DNA of 22,913 nucleotides from an uncultured Clostridia bacterium (GTDB lineage Bacteria; Bacillota; Clostridia; UBA1381): NCBI GenBank assembly GCA_910585485.1, contig CAJUEZ010000030.1, positions 1 through 22,913 of the forward strand, in the 5' to 3' direction. The notes under the pieces were generated by a model. That model saw nothing but the letters and a program-made list of their open reading frames with translations. It searched no databases and was not told the DNA's origin. Shown one piece after another: positions 1-8,081 of the stretch; within the stretch, counting starts at the first letter, position 1; each line of letters opens with the position of its first letter. The translations under genes and the position numbers were made by a program.

Positions 1-154
1 CGGTAAAGGACTGAGACTTAAAAAATGCCATACCCGTCTTATTATCAAGCGTTTCCTCCTGAGGAAATGCGATACCTTCTTCAACGACCGTATTCCATAT
101 TTCATTTACATACTCTAAATCATTCTCTTCAAATTGTCTTACTCTTATCTTCAT
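1..154 (-). CDS. GNAT family N-acetyltransferase, N-terminal part (cut by window edge)
   Basis: Only the first 51 codons are in the window. The visible protein begins MKIRVRQFEENDLEYV, continues through NEIWNTVVEEGIAFPQ, then has a TG and FFxSQSF segment. This opening resembles GNAT acetyltransferases, which transfer an acetyl group from acetyl-CoA to an amine. The acetyl-CoA loop (R/QxxGxG/A) lies beyond the edge, so catalytic residues cannot be checked and the substrate is unknown. The start is supported by a GAGG site that overlaps the stop of rarA, 6 nt before the ATG. The gene begins 9 nt after rarA ends, so the two are probably co-transcribed and translationally coupled. The family call rests on N-terminal resemblance only. 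Confidence 0.7.
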   Translation of the reverse strand, partial: MKIRVRQFEENDLEYVNEIWNTVVEEGIAFPQEETLDNKTGMAFFKSQSFT

Positions 155-163
155 ATACTTACC

Positions 164-1477
164 TCATGAATTTTTCCATTCCAATATTTTATCTAATCTT
201 TCTTTGACTGCTTTTTCTCTGCCTTGCGTTGTCGGTCTGTAATAACGTCTGTCCAAAAGAGAGTCGGGAAGACATTTCATTTTAGTAAGTTTTTCCTCGG
301 TGTTATGAGCGTAAACATATCCCTTTCCGTAATCCAGTTCTTTCATTAGCTTTGTCGGCGCGTTTCGAATTTGCAGCGGCACCGGTTCAGCAGGCATTTC
401 CTTTATATCTTTTTTACATGCCTCACAGGCTGTATACAGCGCGTTTGATTTCGGCGCCATAGACAAATATACAACCGCGTGCGTCAAGTGCACATCGCAT
501 TCGGGCATTCCGAGAAAGTGGCATGCCTGATAAACGGCTACCGCCACCTGAATCGCGTTGCTGTCTGCCATACCTATATCCTCGCTCGCAAAACGCACAA
601 GCCGTCTTGCGATATAAAGAGGATCTTCCCCGCCGTATAACATACGCTGCATCCAGTAAACAGCCGCGTCAGGGTCACTGTTACGCATGGATTTGTGGAG
701 CGCGGAAATAAGATTATAATGTTCCTCTCCCGTTTTGTCATAAAGAAGCGAGCGCCTGTTCATACACTGAGCAAGGACATCATCAATATCCACACCGCCT
801 TCCTTATTGATCTTTCCGTTAAAAGCCGCCATTTCAAGCGTGTTAAGCGCGGTGCGCGCGTCTCCGTTTGCAAAGCGCGCTATTGCAGAAATCTGCTCGC
901 CGCTTATATTAAGCTTCATGCTGCCAAGACCTTTCGGACTTTCTGCCGCACGTGCAAGCATTTCTTTTAAATCCTCTTCATCTAACGCTTTTAAAATGAA
1001 CACCTTACATCTCGAAAGAAGCGCCGAGTTAAGTTCAAAAGACGGATTCTCCGTTGTCGCGCCTACCAACACAATACTGCCCTTTTCCACATAAGGTAAA
1101 AACGCGTCCTGCTGAGCCTTATTAAAACGATGAATCTCGTCAGTGAACATCACAGTCCGTATACCCATTCTCCTCGCCTGCTCAGCGCTGTTCATTATTT
1201 CCTTAATTTCCTTTACTCCGCTTGTAACGGCGCTCAGTTCAACAAAATCAGCTTTTGTCTGTTTTGCTATGATTCTTGCGAGAGTGGTTTTTCCAACTCC
1301 GGGCGGACCCCAAAAGATCATTGAGGAAACATTATCATTTTCAATCATTTGTCGAAGAATTTTACCCTTGCCGACCAGATGTTCCTGTCCGACATACTCG
1401 TCAAGAGTATCGGGCCGCAGCCGGCTTGCAAGCGGAGCATTTGTTTCACGGTCGTCAAACATGCTCATTTGTTCCAT
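164..1477 (-). CDS. rarA: Replication-associated recombination protein A (RarA/MgsA), AAA+ ATPase
   Basis: RarA is a cytoplasmic AAA+ ATPase related to clamp loaders that acts at stalled replication forks and single-strand gaps with SSB and RecA. The 437-residue length is normal for the family. Visible features: an N-terminal segment with PLASRLRP and GQEHL, Walker A GPPGVGKTT at about residues 57-65, Walker B ending in DEIHRF at 113-118, then the sensor region GATTENPSFELNSALLSRC. The C-terminal half has the family's SEDIGMAD and YKPT-like conserved stretches (SEDIGMADSNA, YYRPT). A Thr sits just before the Walker B DE, where a hydrophobic residue is more usual. The start follows a GAGGTG site 8 nt upstream. 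It has its own candidate promoter, and a terminator separates it from the upstream operon. A GNAT gene follows closely. Confidence 0.96.
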   Translation of the reverse strand: MEQMSMFDDRETNAPLASRLRPDTLDEYVGQEHLVGKGKILRQMIENDNVSSMIFWGPPGVGKTTLARIIAKQTKADFVELSAVTSGVKEIKEIMNSAEQARRMGIRTVMFTDEIHRFNKAQQDAFLPYVEKGSIVLVGATTENPSFELNSALLSRCKVFILKALDEEDLKEMLARAAESPKGLGSMKLNISGEQISAIARFANGDARTALNTLEMAAFNGKINKEGGVDIDDVLAQCMNRRSLLYDKTGEEHYNLISALHKSMRNSDPDAAVYWMQRMLYGGEDPLYIARRLVRFASEDIGMADSNAIQVAVAVYQACHFLGMPECDVHLTHAVVYLSMAPKSNALYTACEACKKDIKEMPAEPVPLQIRNAPTKLMKELDYGKGYVYAHNTEEKLTKMKCLPDSLLDRRYYRPTTQGREKAVKERLDKILEWKNS

Positions 1478-1498
1478 AATTCTTCACCTCGCATAGAT

Positions 1499-1526
1499 TT
1501 TATATAATAATTACGCTATATATCAA
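1499..1526 (-). promoter_or_regulatory. Candidate sigma-A promoter for rarA
   Basis: TTGATA (1521-1526), 16-nt spacer, TATAAA (1499-1504) on the minus strand. It lies between the terminator of the preceding operon and the rarA ribosome site. The predicted leader is only about 15 nt, which is tight but leaves the GAGGTG site intact. This is motif matching only. Confidence 0.4.
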
Positions 1527-1528
1527 AC

Positions 1529-1552
1529 GAGGCTGCCATAAATGACAGCCTC
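1529..1552 (-). terminator. Probable intrinsic terminator of the seven-gene operon
   Basis: An 11-bp stem (1529-1539 with 1542-1552, one mismatch, 2-nt AA turn that must open to a larger loop) starts 8 nt after the stop of the membrane-protein gene. The sequence that follows on the minus strand begins GTTTGATATA, so the U-tract is weak and some readthrough into rarA is possible. Confidence 0.6.
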
Positions 1553-1559
1553 CGCAAAA

Positions 1560-2273
1560 TTAATCCTCTTTAAATGGGAATATGTCACCCAAAATCTCCT
1601 TTGCTTTAGATTTTACCCCCTCGCCTTTAAGCTTAATTTCCTTTGTCTCACCAAGATCCTCTTCATTATCCTCATCATCAAAGTCATCCGCTCTGCGGGC
1701 GCGCTCCGGCTGATAATTCTTTCTCTTTATTCTCTTTACATCATTCAAATCGTCATCAAGTTCTTCTCTTAAAGCCGACTTAGGTCTTACGCGTTCAGCT
1801 TTGGATTTGGACTGAGCCTCTTCCCATCTTCTAAAGCGTTCCTCCTCTTCCGCGCTTACCTCTCTGAAGGATGTCTGTTTTTCAACAGGTTTTATTCCCT
1901 CGTCATCCATTGCAAGGCTTTCATTTAAGTTATTTATATCTATCTCCGCCTCAGCAAATCCGCCGACACTCTTTACAAACTTCTCCTCAACGTCTTTTCT
2001 AAGCGCTCTTATTTCAGCCGAAACATGATTATCCTTCTTTGAAAGACGATAAAATCTGTTTCCTATCCAAAAGCTTATCGCAACATTGGCTACTATAGTA
2101 AATATAAACCAAAATGCCGCTCCGCCTTTTGTCAAATATTTTGAATTTGTGAGTTCTACGGTTTGCGTTTGGTCATTAACACCGTTTGTTGAATCATTCA
2201 CCGCTATAGCAAATGGTGATACTGAAAATGCCATCATAACTACCGCGAATAATACTATCAATTTCTTTTTCAT
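1560..2273 (-). CDS. Predicted single-pass membrane protein with charged cytoplasmic tail (hypothetical)
   Basis: I do not recognise this 237-residue protein. An N-terminal signal sequence (about residues 1-24, ending AIA) is followed by a short Thr/Asn-rich external stretch (25-50), one transmembrane helix (about 52-73, GGAAFWFIFTIVANVAISFW) and a long, very charged tail. The tail has an EIRALRKDVEEKF segment with coiled-coil character, a Glu/Arg-rich part (EEEERFRRWEEAQ) and Asp/Glu clusters (DDFDDEDNEED) next to basic patches (KRIKRK). A signal plus one helix suggests type I topology with about 160 residues inside the cell. The AGGAGA site lies across the stop of the GAP1 gene 11 nt upstream, so the two are translationally coupled and likely work together. 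It is the last gene before the terminator. No catalytic motif was seen. Confidence 0.75.
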   Translation of the reverse strand: MKKKLIVLFAVVMMAFSVSPFAIAVNDSTNGVNDQTQTVELTNSKYLTKGGAAFWFIFTIVANVAISFWIGNRFYRLSKKDNHVSAEIRALRKDVEEKFVKSVGGFAEAEIDINNLNESLAMDDEGIKPVEKQTSFREVSAEEEERFRRWEEAQSKSKAERVRPKSALREELDDDLNDVKRIKRKNYQPERARRADDFDDEDNEEDLGETKEIKLKGEGVKSKAKEILGDIFPFKED

Positions 2274-2284
2274 TTTTATCTCTC

Positions 2285-4426
2285 CTATTCTACTATATCC
2301 TGAAAGACTTCCCTCATTCTTTTCTTTGCTGAAACCTTTGACATCTTCATTTTGCTCGCGTTATACACTCTTGTATAGGCAAGCATTTTATCCTCATCAC
2401 GATTACACTTGTCATAACCTATCAAAAACCAATTCCAAAAACTCGGCGGCATAGTCTCTGTATTAATCATAACCTCATGATAATGTCCCGGTGATTCCAA
2501 TATTTCAAGCGCCAGCTTCGGCACCATGAAATTATAGCAGGAGGTCTGCGTTTTTCTCATTTCCAAAAGAAGTTCACGCACCTTCTGAGCGTTTCTTTCC
2601 GCCTCCATCTGATTTCCGTAAGTTCCCTGCCAGCGATATACGGCATAAAGCAGTCTTGAAATCAGAAGCGGTGAATTATTATTGCGTATATCGTCTGTAA
2701 CCTCGCCCTTAACCGCGGCATAAGTGCTTCTCTGATACGGAATATATCCAACCTTTGTCAGCATACGGCGGATTTTATTAATATCCTGCTCCTGTTCTCC
2801 TTTGGTTTTTGTGTGCTTTGTCATCGAAACTCCGTACTTTGCCCACGGTTCATCACTGTGATTATAAATATACTTTATACAGCTTTTTTTCAGAAAAACA
2901 TCTCTCGTCGAAGCGTCAAAATATGCCACCAACTCAGCAAGATCACTGTCATTCCAACTCTGAGCCGGAGTGAAAGCATTCATTCCGCTTCCTGTGATGA
3001 CTCCCTGCGCTGCCATGAGCACAAACAGCTTCAAATCCTCCGTGTTTTCAAAAAATTCCTTCCACGTTTCAACCTCTGCGGCATGTTTGACATATCCCAA
3101 AAAGCTTAACAGCATGAGTTTATTTTTTTCCGTTATCCCTTCAAATCCCACGCGGATTATATCCATATACTCACTCATATTTGAGCATATAGCCTCCGCC
3201 TGCTCCTTCGCTGAATCCTCTGATGAAAACGGATTTCCTATTTCTATATTGACTCCCGAACAAAGCTTTTCAAGACATTCTCCCATATATATTTCAGTAA
3301 TCTTGTTCTTTTCTCCTTCAAAAAGTCCAATATTATCGAACATTATTTTTGAAATCTCAAATCTGACATCTTTCATGTCATCGTTATTTATATCGGGATA
3401 CACTTCCATAACACGTGTTTTAAACGCGTAATCACCGGCGGATTTTTTGAGTCTTATAAGCTTTCCCGCAATTCCGGTTTGGGTTATACTCTCATAAGTC
3501 GCCTCCCAGTCAAGAAGCTGCGATATTGAAGTAAAACGATATTTAGCGTATATTTCCCTCAGTTCCCGCACGCCGAATTTAAACAGCTGCGCTTGTTCAT
3601 CCTTAAATTTTGTGTTTTCAATATCAATATAAATACATGATTTTCTTGTTTCAACAGCCTGAGAAGTGATATTGTTTTCTCCCTTTACCGTTCCGTGAAA
3701 AACAATCTTCTTCTGCTTATCAGACGGCAAATATACATTATATGAAGATATACCGACATTCTCCGCCGCGTCACGCGGAAGCAGCCATTTGAGAGACAGC
3801 AGATACATAAGCGTCAGCTGCGCGTCCATTGTGGCTATACAAATATTATTTTTATCGTCCGAGGTAAGAAGATGAGCGGCTTTATCAAGTATATAAGTCA
3901 TTTCAATCTTATGCGCTTCTATAAAGTCAATTACTTTGTCCTCCAAACCTTCTGTCGGAACTATATCATCAAGCGGTTTAAGATAATGGACAATCTGTCC
4001 GTTTAAATCTTTTTCAGTAAGATGTGTCCTGTATAATGGATGCCCGCAATATCTTTCGGGCATAAAATCATCATCCACATCGTCAAACACAAACGCGTGC
4101 GCGAATACATTTCCCTCCTGACCTTCAAAATCCAAACCCGCATACGAAATCTGCATTGCGACATATCTTCCGTCAGATAATCTAAACGTTCTGAATATCT
4201 TCGGAAAAAGCGATGGTACTGATGGGTCACACGGCTTAGAGCTGTATTCAGTTACATTGTTTTTCGGGATTCTGTAAGTCGCAAATCTTATAATCTCATC
4301 AATATTCTGCTTGGTTATTCCCTGCGTGCAGGAAAAAACACGCAGTCCCGACTGATTCACAAGTCCCAGTTCCGAATCGGACAGACTATGCTGTACAGAG
4401 GTATATATTAACTGGTATACCTTCAT
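2285..4426 (-). CDS. GAP1-type protein (GTPase-associated protein 1, GAP1-N2 domain)
   Basis: A 713-residue soluble protein. The opening MKVYQLIYTSVQHSL, a nearby GLRVFSCTQGI, then FRTFRLSDGRYVAMQIS and GNVFAHAFVFDD match my recollection of the GAP1-N2 domain (about residues 1-135). A middle region with LLSLKWLLP and GISSYNVYLPS (about 205-240) resembles GAP1-M. The rest is mostly helical with no catalytic motif seen. GAP1 proteins were named for genomic association with GTPases in proposed NTP-dependent conflict systems; their biochemistry is unknown to me. No GTPase is visible here. An in-frame ATG 11 codons upstream (4459) lacks a ribosome site; the chosen ATG follows AGGAAAGGA at a rather long 13 nt, and family proteins begin near this point. 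It follows an ABC exporter gene by 42 nt and is coupled to the membrane protein downstream. Confidence 0.7.
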   Translation of the reverse strand: MKVYQLIYTSVQHSLSDSELGLVNQSGLRVFSCTQGITKQNIDEIIRFATYRIPKNNVTEYSSKPCDPSVPSLFPKIFRTFRLSDGRYVAMQISYAGLDFEGQEGNVFAHAFVFDDVDDDFMPERYCGHPLYRTHLTEKDLNGQIVHYLKPLDDIVPTEGLEDKVIDFIEAHKIEMTYILDKAAHLLTSDDKNNICIATMDAQLTLMYLLSLKWLLPRDAAENVGISSYNVYLPSDKQKKIVFHGTVKGENNITSQAVETRKSCIYIDIENTKFKDEQAQLFKFGVRELREIYAKYRFTSISQLLDWEATYESITQTGIAGKLIRLKKSAGDYAFKTRVMEVYPDINNDDMKDVRFEISKIMFDNIGLFEGEKNKITEIYMGECLEKLCSGVNIEIGNPFSSEDSAKEQAEAICSNMSEYMDIIRVGFEGITEKNKLMLLSFLGYVKHAAEVETWKEFFENTEDLKLFVLMAAQGVITGSGMNAFTPAQSWNDSDLAELVAYFDASTRDVFLKKSCIKYIYNHSDEPWAKYGVSMTKHTKTKGEQEQDINKIRRMLTKVGYIPYQRSTYAAVKGEVTDDIRNNNSPLLISRLLYAVYRWQGTYGNQMEAERNAQKVRELLLEMRKTQTSCYNFMVPKLALEILESPGHYHEVMINTETMPPSFWNWFLIGYDKCNRDEDKMLAYTRVYNASKMKMSKVSAKKRMREVFQDIVE

Positions 4427-4468
4427 GTTATTAAACCATTCCTTTCCTGCCAAAGGCATAAATCGAAG

Positions 4469-6292
4469 CTAATCAAGTTCTTTAACACCTGTGTATAATT
4501 CATAATACCTGCCTTTTGCCAAAAGCAGTTCATCATGGTCTCCCCGCTCTATAATTTCGCCGTTCTCCAACACCATAATGGCATTTGCGTTGCGTATTGT
4601 AGAGAGTCTGTGGGCTATCACAAATGTTGTTCTGTTTTTCATCAGCGCGTCCATACCATCATTTATCTGCTTTTCCGTCCTTGTGTCCACTGAGCTTGTC
4701 GCTTCGTCAAGCACCAGTATCGGAGCTTTTGAAAGAGCCGCGCGCGCAATATTTATAAGCTGACGCTGCCCCTGAGACAGATTTGACCCGTCACCATGGA
4801 GCATCGTATCATAACCGTCCGGCATATTTTTAATGAACATATGCGCGCATGAAGTTATGGCTGCCTGCCTCACTTCCGCGTCAGTCGCGTCAAGTCTGCC
4901 GTAACGGATATTTTCCATAATTGTTCCTGTAAATAAGTGCGTGTCCTGTAATACCATAGCGATATTTTCACGCAAATCCTCAAGACGTATATCTTTTATA
5001 TCTACTCCGTCAATCGTGATTTTACCTTTATCTATGTTATAAAATCTCGTAATAAGATTTGTTATTGTCGTTTTACCCGCGCCTGTCGAACCGACAAGGG
5101 CAATCTTCTGACCGGGATGCGCGTATATCGAAATATTTTTCAGTATAGTTTTATCCTCATTATAACCGAATGTAACATTCTCTACAGTCACATCGCCGTG
5201 AACATTTTCAAGTTTTAATTGTTTACCGTCATCTTTTTCGCATTCTCTGTCCATCACGTCAAACACTCGCTCCGCGCCTGCCAATGCCGACATAATATTT
5301 GTGATTTGCTGAGCGATTTCATTTATCGGACGTGAAAACTGTCTTGAAAAGTTTACAAAAACAGTCACACCGCCTATTGTAATAGGGGCAAAAAAAGCGT
5401 TTGTTCCCAAAGATGTTATATAAGCGATTATTGAACCGACGCAAGCTGTTAACGTGTAATTCACCTGACTTAACGCGTTCATGCAAGGTCCCATTATTCC
5501 GCCCATAAACTGCGCTTTAATCTGAACATCTTTGAGGTTTCCGTTAAGATTTGAAAAATCCTCTACAATTTTATCCTCATGGTTGAATACCTTAACAACC
5601 TTCTGCCCTGTCACAGTCTCTTCAATATACCCGTTGACTTTTCCCAACGCGGTCTGCTGTTCCATAAAATATTTACGCGACTTACCCGCTATTGTCGCCC
5701 CGACTTTCGCAGTGATAGGCGCGACAACTATTGTCACCAACGCGAGCATCCAGTTTGTATAAATCATAAGAGCGAGCGTTCCCAAGAGTGTTATCGCTCC
5801 CGAAAAAATCTGTATAATTGTTGAATTAAGCATTTCGCCTATAATATCAACATCGTTTGTAAAACGACTCATTATATCGCCTGTGGGATTTTGGTCAAAA
5901 TACCTCACCGGCAGCTTCTGCAATTTCTTAAAAAGCTGTTCTCTTATTGTCTTTAACGTCCCCTGCGATACGCCTATCATAATTCTCGACTGAGCGTATG
6001 TCGCAGCGACTCCGACAAAATATACGGCAGCCATCAGCGCAAGTCCGCCGGCAAGCTTTATAAGCTTATCATTAACACTTCCCTCACCAACAAGTGAATC
6101 CACTATAGGCTTTAGCATATATGCCGCCCCGAGATTCGCCGCGGCGCTTACCATTACGCACGTGATTGCTGTAATAATCTTATATTTTTCTCCGCTTAAG
6201 TATGAAAGCAGACGTTTTATTGCCGCTTTTGTATTTTTAGGTTTTTGTTTTTCTCGTGGCTGTTTCCTTCCCGGAGGTCCAATTGGAGGCAT
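4469..6292 (-). CDS. Heterodimeric ABC exporter subunit, catalytic-site half (MdlB/TM288-like)
   Basis: A 607-residue half-transporter with an N-terminal six-helix transmembrane domain (about 35-340) and a C-terminal nucleotide-binding domain. Motifs: Walker A GSTGAGKTT (401-409), Q-loop at MVLQD (447-451), signature LSQGQ (505-509), Walker B ending in D529-E530 with the catalytic Glu present, and switch His H561 in VIAHR. The signature departs from LSGGQ. With the partner encoded just upstream, this subunit should supply the intact Walker A/B site. The Pro/Gly-rich N-terminus (PPIGPPGRK) is common in this subfamily. The start sits one base after the partner's stop, with its ribosome site AAGGAGG inside the partner's end. 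The substrate (drug, lipid or peptide) cannot be read from sequence. Confidence 0.93.
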   Translation of the reverse strand: MPPIGPPGRKQPREKQKPKNTKAAIKRLLSYLSGEKYKIITAITCVMVSAAANLGAAYMLKPIVDSLVGEGSVNDKLIKLAGGLALMAAVYFVGVAATYAQSRIMIGVSQGTLKTIREQLFKKLQKLPVRYFDQNPTGDIMSRFTNDVDIIGEMLNSTIIQIFSGAITLLGTLALMIYTNWMLALVTIVVAPITAKVGATIAGKSRKYFMEQQTALGKVNGYIEETVTGQKVVKVFNHEDKIVEDFSNLNGNLKDVQIKAQFMGGIMGPCMNALSQVNYTLTACVGSIIAYITSLGTNAFFAPITIGGVTVFVNFSRQFSRPINEIAQQITNIMSALAGAERVFDVMDRECEKDDGKQLKLENVHGDVTVENVTFGYNEDKTILKNISIYAHPGQKIALVGSTGAGKTTITNLITRFYNIDKGKITIDGVDIKDIRLEDLRENIAMVLQDTHLFTGTIMENIRYGRLDATDAEVRQAAITSCAHMFIKNMPDGYDTMLHGDGSNLSQGQRQLINIARAALSKAPILVLDEATSSVDTRTEKQINDGMDALMKNRTTFVIAHRLSTIRNANAIMVLENGEIIERGDHDELLLAKGRYYELYTGVKELD

Positions 6293-6293
6293 A

Positions 6294-8042
6294 TTAAACT
6301 ACCTCCTTTTCTTTATCTATCTGTGAATAGTAAATATCTCTGTATTCCCCGCAGCTTTCCATAAGAACGCTGTGGTTTCCTATTCCCGCAATCTTTCCGT
6401 CTTCCAAAACAATTATTTTATCCGCGTCAATAACGGAACCGATTCTCTGCGCGATTATTATCTTCGTCGAATCTTTAAGACTTGTTGAAAATGCTTCTCT
6501 GATCTTAGCCTCTGTGGCTGTATCAACAGCGCTTGTACTGTCATCAAGAATCAGAATCTTTGGTTTCTTCAAAAGAGCGCGCGCGATACAAAGTCTCTGC
6601 TTCTGTCCTCCCGACACATTTACACCGCCCTGTCCAAGTTCCATATTATAGCCATCGGTAAAACTTGTGACAAAACCGTCCGCCTGCGCCGCCTGCGCCG
6701 CCGAGCGAATTTCCTCCATCGATGCCGTTTCATCGCCCCAACGCAGATTCTCTTCTATTGAACCGCTGAACAATACATTCTTCTGCAAAACCATTCCAAC
6801 ACCGTCACGAAGATGCTTTAAGCTGTAATCCTTTACATTCACTCCGTCTACAAGAACTTCTCCGTCTATTACATCATAAAGACGCGGAATAAGTTGTACC
6901 AACGAGGATTTTCCTGAGCCTGTCGTGCCGATTATTCCGACAATCTCTCCGGGATTTATTGTAAACGATATATTTTCAAGAACATTTTCCTTGCGTTTCT
7001 CATAATACTTAAACGACACATTTCTAAACTCAATACTTCCCTGTGTCACTTCCTTATCCTTACGCGCCGATTTATCATCAGTTAAATCAATTTCGGTTTT
7101 CAGCACAGCCGATATTCTTGCCGAAGACGCGAGCGCGCGCGACAGCTGCAAAAACAGCATTGAAACCATCATCAGTGACATCAGTATTTGAGTTATATAA
7201 GTTATAAACGCGGTAAGGTCTCCAACCTGCATATTGCTTTTAATCACAAAATTGCCGCCCATCCACACTACTACAAGAGTGGTAATATTCATGGCAAGCG
7301 TCATGACCGGCATTGTAGTTATGACAATTTTCAAAGCGCGCATTGTTGAGTTCATTAAATCGTCGTTCGATTTTTTAAATTTCTCTACTTCAAATTCCTG
7401 ACGGACAAAAGACTTTATAACTCTTACATTTGTTATATTCTCCTGGACTCCCGAATTTAGATTGTCCAGTTTTTTCTGCATGAGAGAAAATCTCGGAAAT
7501 GCCGTTTTAAGGATCAGCGCAATTACTATTGCCAGCACCGGTATTACTACCGCCAGTACCAATGCCAGTTTCGCGTTAATAGAACATGCCATAATTATTC
7601 CGCCAATCAGCATTCCGGGAGAGCGCATTGCCATAATAAGCAGCATTCTCGTCATATTTTGCAGCTGTGTAATATCGTTTGTGAGCCTTGTCACAAGCGA
7701 GCCTGTGGAAAAACCGTCTATATTTTTAAAGGAAAATTTCTGCACCTTTTCAAAAACGCCCTGTCTTAAATCGGCGCTGAAAGATACTGCCGCTTTTATG
7801 GAAAAATAATGACCGCCGATACCACCGATAATCATTATAACAATAAATCCAAACATTATTCCCGCCCGGGATAAGATATATCCGATTCCAAGCCCGGCTC
7901 CATTACTTCCTATACCTATATCAATCATCGTGCCCATAATTTTAGGCAGCACAATCTCACCCGCAACTTCTGTCAGCATTAAAAGCGGGCCAAGCATAAA
8001 GAACAATGTATATGGTTTTATATACTTCCAATATTGCTTCAT
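6294..8042 (-). CDS. Heterodimeric ABC exporter subunit, degenerate-site half (MdlA/TM287-like)
   Basis: A 582-residue half-transporter: six transmembrane helices (about 10-310) and a nucleotide-binding domain. Walker A is GTTGSGKSS (372-380) and the signature VSGGQ (476-480) is intact. The residue after the Walker B Asp is D501, not Glu, and the switch residue is Q532 (IIAQR), not His. These two changes mark the degenerate subunit of heterodimeric exporters such as TM287/288 and BmrC/BmrD. Its intact signature completes the active site formed by the partner's Walker motifs, while the partner's LSQGQ faces the weak site, so the pair is internally consistent. It starts 39 nt after pyrG with an AAAGGA site 6 nt before the ATG, and lies one base before the partner gene. 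Substrate unknown. Confidence 0.93.
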   Translation of the reverse strand: MKQYWKYIKPYTLFFMLGPLLMLTEVAGEIVLPKIMGTMIDIGIGSNGAGLGIGYILSRAGIMFGFIVIMIIGGIGGHYFSIKAAVSFSADLRQGVFEKVQKFSFKNIDGFSTGSLVTRLTNDITQLQNMTRMLLIMAMRSPGMLIGGIIMACSINAKLALVLAVVIPVLAIVIALILKTAFPRFSLMQKKLDNLNSGVQENITNVRVIKSFVRQEFEVEKFKKSNDDLMNSTMRALKIVITTMPVMTLAMNITTLVVVWMGGNFVIKSNMQVGDLTAFITYITQILMSLMMVSMLFLQLSRALASSARISAVLKTEIDLTDDKSARKDKEVTQGSIEFRNVSFKYYEKRKENVLENISFTINPGEIVGIIGTTGSGKSSLVQLIPRLYDVIDGEVLVDGVNVKDYSLKHLRDGVGMVLQKNVLFSGSIEENLRWGDETASMEEIRSAAQAAQADGFVTSFTDGYNMELGQGGVNVSGGQKQRLCIARALLKKPKILILDDSTSAVDTATEAKIREAFSTSLKDSTKIIIAQRIGSVIDADKIIVLEDGKIAGIGNHSVLMESCGEYRDIYYSQIDKEKEVV

Positions 8043-8081
8043 GAATTTTCCTTTCTGAATTTTATGGTGTTAAATAATAAC

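Noticed and set aside
8043..8081. Separate promoter or regulatory leader between pyrG and the ABC exporter
   Set aside because: The 39-nt gap holds only an AAAGGA ribosome site and AT-rich sequence, with no -35/-10 pair or hairpin.
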